From Labia minor (Eukaryota; Arthropoda; Insecta; Dermaptera; Spongiphoridae): DNA of 64,000 nucleotides. Under the pieces are notes generated by a model. That model was not told the DNA's origin and made no database searches. It saw only the letters and a list, made by a program, of their open reading frames with translations. This document shows positions 27,291 to 40,779 of this stretch, piece by piece. Each line of letters starts with the position of its first letter. The first letter of the stretch is position 1. The stretch lies in contig OY720348.1 in NCBI GenBank assembly GCA_963082975.1, positions 73,309,719 through 73,373,718 on the forward strand. The letters run 5' to 3'. Made by a program: the position numbers and the translations under genes.

Positions 27291-27510
27291 AATATAAAGT
27301 AGTATAAAAAGTGATTTAACTAAATATTTATTAAGATTTTCATTCGAGTATGAAGTTATCAAATTGGCTTCTGAAATAAATTATTTATTTTTCAATGGCA
27401 AAAAAAATTAGCATTTAGTGATATTCCTTTTTATTATTATAGAATTATGTTTTGAAATAGAAAGAAATTAGAATCAAATATATAAGGGCTCTGAAATTTA
27501 AATTTAAATT

Positions 27511-28118
27511 AGCTGGAGTGTCTCCACTCGACTATCTCGCAATTTGAATTGGATTAATTAACACATATATTATATTAAAATTAAATTTAATTAATTATAA
27601 ATTATAGATTAAAATTAATAAATAATATTTATTAAATCAGCGCATGTTTGGCTCTTTGTTGATGGCACCACGTCACGTGTTGGTGCGTGAGATTTGCAGT
27701 GTTAAAAAATTAATTCTGGTACTTTCAGCGATTCAATCATGCAGAAATTCTATATATAGCAGTTTTATACAATTTTTAATCATGTGAAAAATTATCAAAC
27801 CTATATCTTTATTATTACGGTCACTTTAGAGGAAAACAAAATCAAAACGTTGTAGGTAATGGCCCTCTTCCGGTTGAGCTACATTTCTCAAAAGTTGATA
27901 GAAAACTACGAATTTTGAATAAAGCCCGTCTACCAAATTTCATGATTGTAGCTCAAACCGTTTTTGCGTCATCTTGTCTACATACATACATACACACAGA
28001 TATTTTTCTCAACCTTAGTGAAAATGATTCAGGAACCTTCAAAACGTATAAAAACATCAAAATCTCAACATCGAAAATTTTCGTGATCGCAATACTATCT
28101 CTGGCGAGATATTAAAAA
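27511..28118 (+). mobile_element. Helentron-type short element, family B, copy 2
   Basis: Full-length relative of the copy at 213, with the same 5' ACTATCTCGC and a slightly decayed 3' end (GCGAGATATT). Its internal (AC)n tract is much shorter. A foldback hairpin begins about 30 bp downstream. Confidence 0.7.
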
Positions 28119-28149
28119 ATAAATAAATAAAACTAGAAACATGAAAATA

Positions 28150-28461
28150 AATGAATAAAAAAACTTTTAAACATACGCGCTTTTTAATAAAAAAATGCCC
28201 TAAAAAATAGAAAACATAATATTTAATTAAACCTTGAATATTATCCTTTACATATGCCCAACCAAAAAACGTGGAGCGCATATAATCATATAATAATATC
28301 AAATTCTTTATCTACTACTTATGTTCATATGCGCCCACGCTTTTTTTGTTGGGCACATGTAAAGGATAATATTCAAGGTTTAATTAATATTTTAATTTCT
28401 ATATTTTAGGGCATTTTTGATTAAAAAGCGTGTATATTTAAAATATTTTTTATTCATTTAT
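28150..28461. repeat. long foldback (inverted repeat) hairpin
   Basis: The left arm 28150-28281 and right arm 28326-28461 are inverted copies with few mismatches, separated by about 44 nt. Inner arms read GCCCAACCAAAAAACGTGG and its inverse. No coding frame of note. It could be a foldback MITE; transcripts would form long double-stranded RNA. Confidence 0.7.
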
Positions 28462-29010
28462 TGTTAACAAGTATTTGGATAGCTGCCTTAACCAATAGAT
28501 GTAAGTGGAGAAAAAGAAATCTTCTGACGATGGTGTAACAACTAGAATCCGCATAAAGCAAATAAATCAATAAACTTGAAACTTGCACACCAAGCGTTAA
28601 TTAAAAATTATGTCTCATTAAGTTTTTTCTATTTATAAGTTTACATAATAGATCAAATAAGATCTTATTATAAATAACATTTGTGTATAAAAATAAGATA
28701 TGAATATTAATTATTTTTTCAATTGAATTAAGAAACGTTTATTGAAAAATAAATAATAATAAAAAGAGTGATTCGGGGTTGACTTCCAAATATTCAGTGA
28801 AATTCCAATGATGAAACAAGAATGAATCGATGACTTGTAAATGAAGGAATCGATTTAAACGGCCCCCGTGAATAGGATGAACAAATTAATTCAAAATTAT
28901 CTATAATTTGAACAACTACGATAGTTATTTGTGATTTTTTGACAATTGGATTTCATACCAGTATGATTCTGTTGTTGTCCAAATTCTAACCTCTTTGGAA
29001 AATCTACCGC

Positions 29011-29135
29011 CTGTTGATCGGCTTAAAGAGGAACTTCTTTCTCGTCCTATCAAAGGCTTTGGTTAAATCAATAAAAGCCATGAGGAGAGCTTTACAAGTT
29101 TCACGGCATTTTCTCCTCAACTGTAGGACAGGAGT
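29011..29135 (-). pseudogene. non-LTR reverse transcriptase fragment
   Basis: The minus strand reads LRRKCRETCKALLMAFIDLT continuing KAFD, the fingers/palm motif (F-D-L-T-K-A-F-D) with the first catalytic Asp of non-LTR reverse transcriptases. It stops within about 15 codons. Neighbouring sequence is AT-rich with no further blocks recognised. Confidence 0.6.
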
Positions 29136-29788
29136 AGGATGAGAGTCCACCTACAGAAAGATGAATAAAATAAGATTAGCTAACTTTTAAAAACAAAAAC
29201 AAAAGAGGGACTAGTTTGGCGAGTTTCTTTTTTTGTTTTGCTTAAAATGAAATACTCGTACATCTTGAGACATGGTGCTGAAAGAAAAAAGTGAATGATC
29301 CTTTGATATTATTTTTATATTTATTCATTCATTTCTATTAGATAATTTTTTTTGACGGTGTTATTCTACAACATAATTACGAATATAACCAATATATGTT
29401 TATATAACACTGATCTAAAATCAGGTGATTTTTCTCATCTTTGATTATTGTCAAGTTTTCCAATATAAATTTTTTTTTTGATAAATTAAACTGATAATTA
29501 TTTCAATTTTATTTATTTCCATGAATCTATTCTCTTCAAAAGATCAGAATTATGGTCAGAAAATTCATGATTTTCCTTATTCTACTAAAATAACTCGGTG
29601 CGACTTTTCAACAAAATAAAAAACCTTGCTGGGGAGAACATTTCTATATATTTCTACTCGAATGAATAGATAAAATTCAAATAGATCTTTCATTTTATAA
29701 ACAAATTCGTTTTATTATTGATTACACTATGGTAAATCATATCATACTAGAATAAATATTATAATTATTATATATAGATTACTTATAA

Positions 29789-30047
29789 ACAGGGCTGGGC
29801 AGTAACGCGCTTTAAAAACATTACTTCAATAATAATATTTACTTAATTATAATCATTTTTTTTTGTTTTATTCTATTTGCAAGTAACTAACTCCTTTTGG
29901 ATTGATCCGATTAATTTTTTTCAACGGATTCTGAAGCATAAATATTGATTTCAGGATAGATTTTCATTTTGAAAGTAATTAAAAATATTTTATAGCATTA
30001 AAATTAATGATGAATTCTTATTAATCAGGTTTGGTGCCAATCAAAAA
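29789..30047 (-). mobile_element. repeat family R3 core with hAT-like terminus
   Basis: Reverse copy of the R3 core whose left edge carries CAGGGCTGGGCAGTAACGCG (29790-29809), a terminal motif common in hAT-type elements. The R3 copies at 15.0 and 36.8 kb continue differently at this point. Confidence 0.45.
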
Positions 30048-30833
30048 TTCTTTTTTTATATATGTCCCCGAGAGAAATGAAACAAAACAATCATGGGAAA
30101 AACGTTATTTTATAATTTTTTTTTTATATTTATATTATTTTAAATTTGTATTTGTTTTGGAATCACTGAAAATTAATAAAAAACAACTCTCTTATGGTAT
30201 TCTATATACTATAATGTGAAGAGCTCTGAATGTTGAATAATAAACTATTAATATAATTATTTAAATATTCTACTTCTTTAGCAACATAACATGTAATTGT
30301 TTATTTAATCTTCTTTTATGTTTTTTCTTTACTATTTGATTATCAAATTGAACATAAATACCGAGATAAAACTATAATGTGCCGCAATTGATTAATATGA
30401 AAAATTTATTGGTATTTGATACAACTTTGATAACAAATTCACTTTCCAATAACAATTAATTTATTCTAAAATGGTTGAAAGATAGCAAAATTGAAAGTAA
30501 AAGTGTTTTTTTAATATTATTAGTATTATGTAGGTTTTATTTTATTTGTTTAATTATTATATATTCTATCTTAATCAAGATAATGTCAAGTCAAAGAAGA
30601 TATAACTTGTTTTATTAAACTTCAGTTTGAATTAGAAATCTCTGGTAACGATAACAAAGAATATATGCTACATGCCATATATCGTTTATAAGAGAGGTTG
30701 TTATTTGTTTCTAGGACTATTAAATTTTTAGGCCTTTATTTATTTAATAAAATTCCAGATTTCGGAAATGTAAAAAATAATGAAATGAAGAATGCTTCTA
30801 GGGTAAAGTAATATCAATTTTTAATTTTATCAG

Positions 30834-31194
30834 GGCAGGTTAATAAGTCCATCTCTTCACTAAAATGACAACACTGCTCCTATCAGCTGACCAACTGGGT
30901 CTTTTAGTTTTAGTTTGACATCCATTAATAGCATACTACCTCGTGATTAGGAAAGAAAATAGAAAAAAGTGAATTTCTTGTGTTCATTAAGCATTATGGT
31001 ATTGGCGTTGCTTAACCGCAAAATGGATTAGTTTTTGTGCCGTTTCAAATATTACTTTTTGAAAGGGACGAATAAATTGGAGAAACGTTGGACGAAGTGT
31101 ATAAAGCTCAATGGATGCTACGTTGGAAAATGAAATCATTTTTTATCAAAAAACCTGTGTTTCATTCAAAAAGTCACGTACTTATTGACCTGCC
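30834..31194 (+). mobile_element. internally deleted mariner element
   Basis: Terminal inverted repeats GGCAGGTTAATAAGT (left) and, inverted at the right end, GGCAGGTCAATAAGT bound 361 bp. Inside, EKSEFLVFIKHYGI (from about 30962) matches a mariner transposase N-terminus and LEKRWTKCIKLNGCYVGK plus stop (to 31133) matches its C-terminus. The catalytic DD-D/E core is deleted. No flanking TA duplication is clear. Confidence 0.7.
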
Positions 31195-34100
31195 ATCGAA
31201 TTATTATTGATTATAAAAGAGTCAAGAAAAATAATAGTTACATTTATTTTTTTTTCTTATCGTTTCTTTGATTTATTTATTTATTTTCTTTTTTTTCGCC
31301 TCAATTTAAAATTTAATTGTTTGAATTAGTTGTAGCCTTAAGGGATTCATTTACAAATGTAATAGAAGAACTCGTTCTTTTGCTCTTTTAAAAAATAATT
31401 AAGGGTAAAATACAATTAAATAGACATTTATAAAAGTTTTATATCCATATTTTCTTTTTGCTTTAGTTATTTTTTGTCTTTTCGATCGATCAAATTAAAC
31501 TTTAAATGAATGTATGAAATGCCTCCGGCAGTCCATACACGAGAGCAGTACAATATGGTTTAGCACCTTTTCTCACCCTTTTTATATAATAGAGGAAAAA
31601 AATAAATAGCTCTTTTTATAAACATATTCTTTTTTCCTTTTGGATCTTTAAATTTAAATTTGACTATTATTTTATATAATTTTATATAATTACTGAGTTA
31701 AGAGTCCGTTAGAGTGCGTTGTTGTTTTCACGAATTTAAATATTTCTATTTTATATTTGTATTTGTTGAAATTGGATTAAAAGAATTAAAAATAAGCATA
31801 TAAATTATATATATATATATTTAAAATAAGAAATCTAGTATTCAATTAGCATTTTTTTAATACACATGAAAATCAAATTACCATTTATAGAATATTTTTT
31901 TTTTTTTTTTTTTTGAAAGACCCACTTGTAAGACGCCTCCTCGTTTCATTAGGGGAAACTTATGTGGTTACACGATGAATGAATGATTGATTATGAAAAA
32001 CTTTATTTATTTATTTATAATAAATTTAATTTCAGTAGTGAAATTTTATTTTATGAATACTTCATAATAGATATAATATAATATATTATTGTATTATAAA
32101 TTATAATTAATAGATTAAAATGATTAAAAATAATGTTGGGGTCTATGTTAACCAGGAATTTTCATGTTGGTTATTTTTTATTTTCACCATAAAAAAGTTA
32201 ACTTTCTACCATTTTAATAGTAGTACTTGATAATAAAATCTAATCTAATCTTAGAAAATTTCACTATGTTATTATAATAATGGTTAAATTTATAAAATTA
32301 AAGAAAATATTTTTTACTGTAATGGTTCATTGGGAATATTTGTTCTTACACAAATGATTATTTACATGTATATATAAACTAAGAATTCAGGTTCAGGTTT
32401 TGTGGCTATTTATTTGCTTTTAAAAAAAATTTTAATTATTATTAAACAACAAAATAACAAATGTCTTTCTTTTACATTAAATCTTATTTTATTTTGATTA
32501 TAATATTATTATTAAAAAAAAGAAAAGTTTTTCATTATTACTAAGTATGGACCAGTTGTATGGGTTACCGTCCCCTTTTCAGAAAAAATATTACTTAGTG
32601 CTGGTGGTAATTAATTTTTTTCAATAAATTTTAATAGATTAAATATATAATTAAACAGAAAGATATATTAGGTAAGAATTCACACATTTCTATCGTTTTT
32701 TTTAAATTTATTAAAGAAAGGTGTATATTAATAACATTGTACAGTATCTATCAAAATAAAAAATTTGGTTTAGGAGATCCGATAATATATAAAATAAGTT
32801 GTACTGCGGTCTTTGGAAATATGATTTACAAACATAAATAAGTTGACCTGTGGCCAGGTCCGAACCGACCGACGGTTTGAAATAAATTAATTTCCAGCTA
32901 CAGAAACAATTTCAAATAATTTTAATATATCTATTAATGTAATAAAAACAGATAGGCATAAATAAATAATAAATATAAACATTTTTAATTTTATTTTATT
33001 TATAATATATATGCAAGACCAGGCTGTGACGTCATGAATGGCTGGATGACGTCATATAATTTTAAATCAAGAAAAAACTAATAAATTTGATTTTTCTCGA
33101 GGATAAAACCAATGCAAAGTGCATGATTCGTGGTGACATGTAAAAAATCTCCTCATGTTAAATTTGGTGTGAAAATAACCCTTCCCTTCCTATCGTCGAT
33201 CGCTAATACTACCACTTCCGGTTTCTGGATTTGCACCAAAAGGTGATCCATTCATCCCACTGATGCATTAAGTAAATATACCAAATTTCATCGAAATCCG
33301 TTCAGCCGTTTAGGCTGTACACATCTATACGGACGGACGGACAGACAGACGGACAGACGGACAGACGGACAGACGGACGGACAGACATCATGCTAAAAAT
33401 ACTTTTTTCTGTTAAGAAAATGCATGATTCGTGGAGATATGTAAAAAACTCCACATGTGAAATTTGGTGTGAAAACAATACCTCCCTTACTATCGTCGGT
33501 CGGTAAAAATATATTTGATTTTTTATTAATATAATAGTATATTAATAGAGAGTATTCACATCAACAATATATTTATAATCACCTGAAATATTTTCAACAA
33601 TGAAAAAAAGGAAAATATTATATTTAGTAAGTTTAAAAAAAGAAAAAATGAAAAAATATAGATTTATAATATAATATATATATATATATATGATATTTTT
33701 TGGTGTTTGAATTTTATAATTATAAGTGGGATTAATAATTAAGTAATTCTACAAAAATAGTAAAATCTCTAAAAGATATATAAAAGATTCAATAATACAT
33801 TGATTATTTCAAAAAGCAATGAAAAAGTTTATGAAAATAAACGCGATATTCAATTATTTTTTTTGAAAAATTATTAATCAATCGAATATTTAATAAGGCC
33901 TCCTCCTTTCTCCATAAATTAGCCATTCCAAGCCTCGCCTTAACGAATTTGGAAAAAGTAATGAAAAAGAAATTTCGCCTTATTAAAAAATAATAAGGCG
34001 TTTGGTCTGTAAGCCTCTTTGAATAAGCTGAGTGTCTTTGATTTTTGGATTTTGAAATGAAACCGTCCCATTCGGGGCAACTTGAAATAAAAAAGTGCAG

Positions 34101-36689
34101 GATCTCCACCAGGATGGATGGATCACTTATGCTAATCGAAGAGGCCCTATGCTCCAAAGATTCAGGCTATTCCCAGTTCTAATCTAATTTATGGATTAGT
34201 AGGAGGAGAACATGCATCCCTCAATGAATGGAGGAAGCAACCTGCTCCAAATCCCTAATAACAAAATAATCTACATATTAGTGACCCTCCTACCAAATCG
34301 AAACCTATCCATTCTAAAAATACCTCTTCTTCTGTGCTCTGAAATTCTCTAACCTCACTAAATTCTATTAATTTAATATTTTTGTCTATAATCTTATAAG
34401 GAATATTATTTAAAAAAATTCAATTTAAAATCAATTATACTTACTATTATGTACTTTACTTGAAACATTACATTAACATTTGGATAATTTAATAAAATTT
34501 AAACCTATTTTAAATAAAATGTGCCCTGCTAAATAAATAATAAATACTTACATTTGGTGTGCTGTATTATGTAGATATAAAGATCATTTCATCATCATCA
34601 TCATTGAGGGATGGAGAAGATAATAATAAATTAAAATCAACAACGTGTACTTGGGACGAAGATTGAATCATGAAATAGAAGTAAAAAATAACATATTAGA
34701 GATTATGAAATTTTAAAATAAATAAATTGAAATTGAATTAAAAATCAAATTAATAATAAATACTGACCTCAAAATCAATAAAGGGTTGTGTTTACGCATG
34801 TATGCGTAATTTAAAAAAAAATGAAATATTTAAATAAATAATTATTTTATAAATGTAAGTTGCTAGCATTGAAGTTCTATTAAGAGATTTCAATTTTTAT
34901 AAGTTAGTAAAACACTTTAGGCACGCTAGCTTCCTTCATTTTTATGTTATTTTTAATATTTCATAGATATTAAGTTAAATTTAATAAATAAAATTATTTT
35001 ATTAATTAAAGCTTGAATTGTATTATTTGAAATTAACAATTGTTTCGCATCAGACTACCATTCAAACGAACTGCTTCTGAGGATCACTCAAGAAGTTCCT
35101 GATTTAACACGAAAATTAATAATTATATTTAGCATTGGATTGGATCTTTTAAATTTCTAATCCTCCGCTTGTACAGGTTGACATATGCCATATCTCGCAG
35201 ATTTGATTCGATGACCAACTCGAAGCCATGAATTGATGTCTCTCATCTCACTCACCTGAATAAATAAGAAATGAATCAAGATTAGATATCATTTATAACA
35301 CCGAAATGAAAAAAGACATAAATATAAATAAATAACATTAAAAATAGAATTCAAATAGTGTATAGATTTTCAAAAATATTTTTTTTATTTTTTTTAGTAT
35401 TAAATTATTAAAATTAAAAAGTATTAAATTTTAAAATATTTCGGAAAATAATACTAACATCTCTAAGATGATTTTCATTAAAAAATATTTAAATGAATCT
35501 AGTTTGAGGAAATTCAATATTATATATAATTTTTGGATGTATAAATCATATTCATTTTACTTAGAAAAGAATTGAATGAACAAGGTCTTAAATCGAATCA
35601 ATAGAAGAATATGGAGATTAGATATCATTTTTCAAAGATTTTTATATTGTAAAATTTATAAATATATACAAATAAATAAATGATAAGTATATCAGTAAAA
35701 TAAATAAATGGATTTTAAAAAATTAAATTTTTATTAAAATATTTTTTTTTTTTTTTTTTGAAAGATTACTAATAAAATGATGAAAAATAACTAAATTTCC
35801 AATTAATTCTTGATTAGGGAAGGATTGGAGGGGTGATTTGGGTCTCCAAGGGGCTGAACGAATGGCAAATGAATTGAAATGAATGCACTCGACTCGGCCG
35901 GCAGCCCGCAGCCCGGCAGCCAGGAGGAGTGGTCAGTCAGGCGGTGGTGGGGAAAGAGAAGCGGGGACGAGCGCTCTTCACCAATTTATTACCTTTATTA
36001 CCAAGACAAAATGCTATTCCTATTATCATAGAATAACACAAATATTCCTTGTTTATAATTATTAGTGTTGTCATTTAATCGATCGAATCTTTCAACTTTA
36101 CTTACTATTCAAAGATTTTAATGAAAAATTTCTAAAATTTCTATGTAAATCGAATAAGACTCCCAATATCAGGAATTCCAATTAGCCGGGGTCTCGATGG
36201 GGCAATTTTTATTTATATTTCTTCTATTAAGACTATAGAATGTCCAACTTTTTTTGGGTCTCCCATGCCATTTGGGGTCATTTTTTTTATCGTTTTTTCT
36301 GTTTTAAGAGATAATTAAAATAATCCACATTCGATAAGATTGGATTAATGTTTTATTTTACATAATTACACGACTTTGTAAATGATTTCTACATTATAAA
36401 AATGAAATTAAATCGGAAAAAATATTATAAAATGCATTCGTAAAGAGTCAAATATCGTGTCTAAATCTAAAAATCTTAATGATTCGAAAAATCTTAATAA
36501 CCCATTCGTATAGATAGCTATTTAATGATTATTATCATTTTTATAAATAAATATAAATCCATTATGTTAATTCGGTACAATATATGAATGAATTACATCC
36601 CTAGAGGTAAACGGCTTCTTTTTGTTACAATTAACACCAAGTCTTTTTGTACATAGCGAATAAGAATTATTAGAACTAGAAATATTCGA
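31195..36689. other. mostly gene-free AT-rich DNA
   Basis: Apart from family A copy 3 (32840-33509), nothing is assignable. An unrecognised minus-strand frame spans 33804-34157. A small GC/CpG-rich island lies at 35885-35975, unlike its surroundings, with no recognised gene next to it. Confidence 0.45.
32840..33509 (+). mobile_element. Helentron-type short element, family A, copy 3
   Basis: Full-length, with both subterminal repeats intact, a minisatellite (about 33332-33384), the 3' hairpin, and CRE palindromes at 33027-33034 and 33047-33054. Confidence 0.75.
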
Positions 36690-37113
36690 ACAATTTTTCG
36701 TTGAAAAAAAATTAATCGGAGTAATCCAAAAGGAGTTAGTTACTTGCAAAGTTACTATTATTATTGAAGTAACGTTTTTAAAATATATTTATTATAATTT
36801 TTATATTAATTAAAAATTTATCTTTTAATATTATTAATTATTTTGAATTTCTTTCAAAATGAAAACCAATATAATATTTATCCGTCAAAAGGCTTGAATG
36901 AAAATTCAAATATTAAAACAATTATTCGATAATTATATTAAAATTAATTAATTATAATTCAATTATATTTATTCCATACCTTCTAGGGATCCATTGAAAT
37001 ATCTATAAAAATTTTCAAAAGTCTATCTCAATATTAAGTTGATGAAAAATCGAATTCAATTTGTCAAAAGAGCGAACAGACAGACAGACATGAAGCAAAG
37101 TTGATAAAAACGT
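36690..37113 (+). mobile_element. repeat family R3, 3' part
   Basis: Matches 14950-15410 from TTGAAAAAAATTAATCGG through the CAGACAGACAGACAT stretch. The upstream part is absent. Confidence 0.5.
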
Positions 37114-37544
37114 TTTAAAAACCGAAAAATAGTGCGCCATCTGGTAGCCAAACGGATAAACCATGCTAGCTAAATAGAATATCAATGGATTTATGCAAAT
37201 TTGAATAATTTTTATCTCAAAAACTATAAGATTCCGGGAAAAATTTCATAAGAAAAGTTTATTTAGAATTAAAAAAGGAACCCTCTAGTAAAGTATTATC
37301 CAAATTCACGAAAATGAGTTTACCTGAATAATTACCGTTAAGGTAATTAAATGATGCAAAGAGAAATCTCTGGTGGCAAAAAGCAATAAAATCCCGTGAA
37401 AATTGAATAATTGAAAAAAATAGCAGCCACTGAAATTTCTCTTTGTTTTTTTGAAAATTACATAATTCATTACAGTATTTTATAATAATGAAATTATTTA
37501 AATGTTATTAAATACCTATTAATTATACAAATAAATTTATGTAA

Positions 37545-38520
37545 ATTAATTTTTTAAATAAAAAATATATAAAACCAAAAAAGGGTGGCAAATTCGAAAT
37601 TTATCAAAAAATGTTCGAGCAATGCTCGAACACCAAGGATACTTCTTATCATGGATGGTTGAGTTGTTTCTAGTCTATACCTATTTTTTTTGTTGTTATT
37701 GTTATTGTCCAGGTTTGTGCACCATAATCTGATATTATACATCTTTTAAAAACTTTTATTTAGGACTCAGGGTTTCTATCCTTCTGCTTTAATACATCAA
37801 GCCATAGACCAACATTTTTCCAACCTAACTTAATCTGTTATTCTTATTCTATTGTTTACCCAAATGAACGATTTCATTCTTGCACATTATGTCTATTTTA
37901 TTCTCCAATTTTTGGTTTCCTTGATGTTCATTAGTAAGTATTACGGATTTTTTCTTGTTTAACGTTTTGCTTTCCTCATTTCGATCTTTTATCATTTCGG
38001 TTATTTGTACTTTGCTTTTTCCTATTAGTACGATGTCGTCTGTAAATCTCAAATAGTTCAAAAAATTCACCATTCACGTTGTCTCCTTTATTTTCCAATT
38101 CAATTTTTTAAAAATTTCTTCAAGTGTCCAATGGAATAGGATTGGTGATGGTGAATCTCCATGGCTTACTCCTTGTTGAACATGAAAGAATGGCTCTGGC
38201 TCTTTGAAGAGGATTCTAGCTTGGCAGTGCTTACGAGGAGATGCTCGCAAGAATTTCAACATATCCACCCACCCCTTGTCACCTACCCATCATCGCTTCT
38301 AGAATAAAGCTCTTGTTTATAGAGTCGAATGCCACGGTAAAATCGATAAGTTTTCAAGAGGTGGTCAATTGGTATTCTTCAGATTTTTCAAGGATTTGAT
38401 TTATTACGTGTAAATGATCTCTTGTGAAATATCCAGTTCGAAAGCCGGTTGAAATTTATAGTTTTCTCAATCCTTGGCTGGATTTATTTTGCAGTTTTTC
38501 GCGATATTTGATGACAGAAT
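37545..38520 (-). pseudogene. RTE-like reverse transcriptase remnant
   Basis: On the minus strand, successive blocks spell an RTE-type reverse transcriptase with frameshifts: a fingers motif (PAFELD/STIDH-like, about 38440), GVSHGDSPSPILF and LEEIFKKLNW (38074-38268), the catalytic-box relic LRFTDDIVLIG (from ADDI, 37849-38073) and TTQPSMIRSILGV (about 37630-37680). The catalytic second Asp survives but stops and shifts break the frame. The family is related to but distinct from the GATA-tailed LINEs. Confidence 0.7.
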
Positions 38521-39411
38521 GCGTGGTCTCTTGTTGGCAATATCTTTAGAATCCGTTTTTTTTTTTTGCATAATATAAGACTTTTTCAAATATTTTAGTG
38601 GACTTTTGCCATTCATTTGGAATAATTTTTGTTATTAATATATTATTATATAAGGACCTTAATGGTTTTTTAATAAAATTGCTAGGTTATTTTAGTATTT
38701 CGTTTTATTTTATTAGGTACTATTCCAGGTTTTAATTTTTTTATTTCATTTTCAATTTACCATATTCATTTGGGCATTTTTTGTTATAGGTCTTATTAAT
38801 ATTTTATAGTTTTTATTACATTTTTATTAATATATATATATATATATAAATATAAATGAGCATAACTAATATTTAATATTTATTCTCAACTTGAAATTGT
38901 TCTGATATTTCTATTTGAAATTCATCTTTTACAGAATCTTTTGATCAGAAAAATGGATCTAATCGAGATATCATTTTCTGGCAAACTTATTTAATTAAAG
39001 TAATTTATAGACACAAATTCCAATGCTCCTAAATATCATAATATTTATAAAGATAATTATTATTTAATTAGTAATTTTGTTAATAAAATCGTTTTGATAA
39101 AATACAGTTTTTTCAATAAATAACATGAAATACAGTCTTAATCCGATGAGACAATTCTAGGGATCTAATAATTATAAAAATTAAAAAAAGGGACACTTAT
39201 ATTTTAATAAAAAAGATTTTTCTTTGGGTTTGTATTTTCACTTTAATACTAAATAAAAATTCTCAGTGATATATTCATATTTAATTAACATTTTATATAT
39301 TAAAAGATCCACTCATCTTTAATTTTTTTTTCTGAATTTAATAGCAATTGATCTTCAAAATTTTCTATTTTAATTTACATTTAATTGATTTTTGGAATAA
39401 AATTTAAAAAA

Positions 39412-39711
39412 ATTGCATAGTAATCTAATTTTTCCTAGAGAGACAGACTATTAAGTTTCAGAAAATGTAAAAATATAAAAAAAAACATTTTAACTTTTAA
39501 GTAATTGGCAGAAGAAATATTTTTTCTATAGTTATCCTTCTATATTATCTAGACATGGACTGGAATCATTGCGATAATATATCCATATACCCATAATTAT
39601 ATACGTATAGGCGTGAAGATTGTTTGATTTATTCATGTTTTTATTATTATTATTATTATTATTATTTACCCCTCTTGGGAAAAATGGATAAAGAATTTTT
39701 TAAAAATGGAT
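39412..39711 (+). repeat. paralogous empty site of the palindrome locus
   Basis: The segment matches, in order, 45840-45910, the spacer 47725-47767 and 49509-49711, with no Helentron arms. It contains a (TTA)n tract. It shows the pre-insertion structure: an A9 and a T6 run about 35 bp apart, each later hit by one element. Confidence 0.8.
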
Positions 39712-39966
39712 CCATGTTTCAAATTTTTTTTAAATTCTGATCGATATGTAATAAAAACCTTTATATATTTAATTTGATATTCAAGCGTGACTAATCGCTT
39801 TAGAGCTGAACTATTGCATTTAGGAACGATGAATAGAACCATTCAAATACAAAAATAAATGAATATCTTAATCGAATTCCAATAAAATTAAACATATTTA
39901 TTTGTTATATATAAGTATAAAGAATATATATATAATAACAAATATATAACAAGTGTATTTGATATG

Positions 39967-40003
<37 letters not shown>

Positions 40004-40082
40004 CTAATATAAATCTTAAATCTATCTATCTATATATCTATATATATATATATATATAAAGGTTTCAGAATTTAAAATTTTT

Positions 40083-40231
40083 GAAGTGAAAACTTCTTTA
40101 GCGGCGTTGAGCACTTTTGCGGGATGGGGAAAAAATATAGATTTCGCGTGAGATTCCAAAACGACCGACCGAACGTCCGACCGACCGACCGACCGATATA
40201 CGCATGCGCAATACGCCAGAATGTTAGACAC
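40083..40231 (+). mobile_element. fragment related to the Helentron 5' end
   Basis: Begins GAAGTGAAAACTTCTTTAGC, near-identical to the inner end of the palindrome arms, then diverges into a (CGAC)n-rich stretch. It lies about 370 bp from the empty-site paralogue. Truncated. Confidence 0.45.
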
Positions 40232-40470
40232 TAAACTTCTGATACATTCTTTACAAAATTTTACATATTTGCCATATTAAATATTATTATTTATATTTAC
40301 ATTAATAATCAGTATTACTAAATTATGTATATATAAAATAAAATATTTTAATATATTATTATGTGTTAAATTATATTAAATTAATTTCAGAATATATATA
40401 TATATATTAAATTATATACTATATATAATATATTATATAATATATATTTTAATAAATTAATTTTTAAATA

Positions 40471-40779
40471 TGTGTGTGTGTGTGTGTGTGTGACCGTAAA
40501 AATAAAGATATATGTTTGATAATTTTTCACATGATTAATAATTGTATAAAACTGCTATATATAGAATTTCAGCTTGATAGAATCGCTGAAAGTACCAGAA
40601 TTAATTTTTTAACACTGGAAATCTCACGCGCCAACACGTGACGTGGTGCCATCAAAAAAGAGCCAAACTTTCGCTGGTTTAATAAATATTATTTATTAAT
40701 TTTAATTTATAATTGAATTAATTTAATTTAATTTAAATTAATATATGTTATTTAATCCAATTCAAATTTGCGAGATATG
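40471..40779 (-). mobile_element. family B fragment (5' half)
   Basis: A (TG)n tract at 40471-40492 abuts the reverse-oriented 5' half of family B, which ends in a decayed subterminal repeat (GCGAGATATG). The 3' microsatellite-to-hairpin part appears deleted. Confidence 0.6.
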
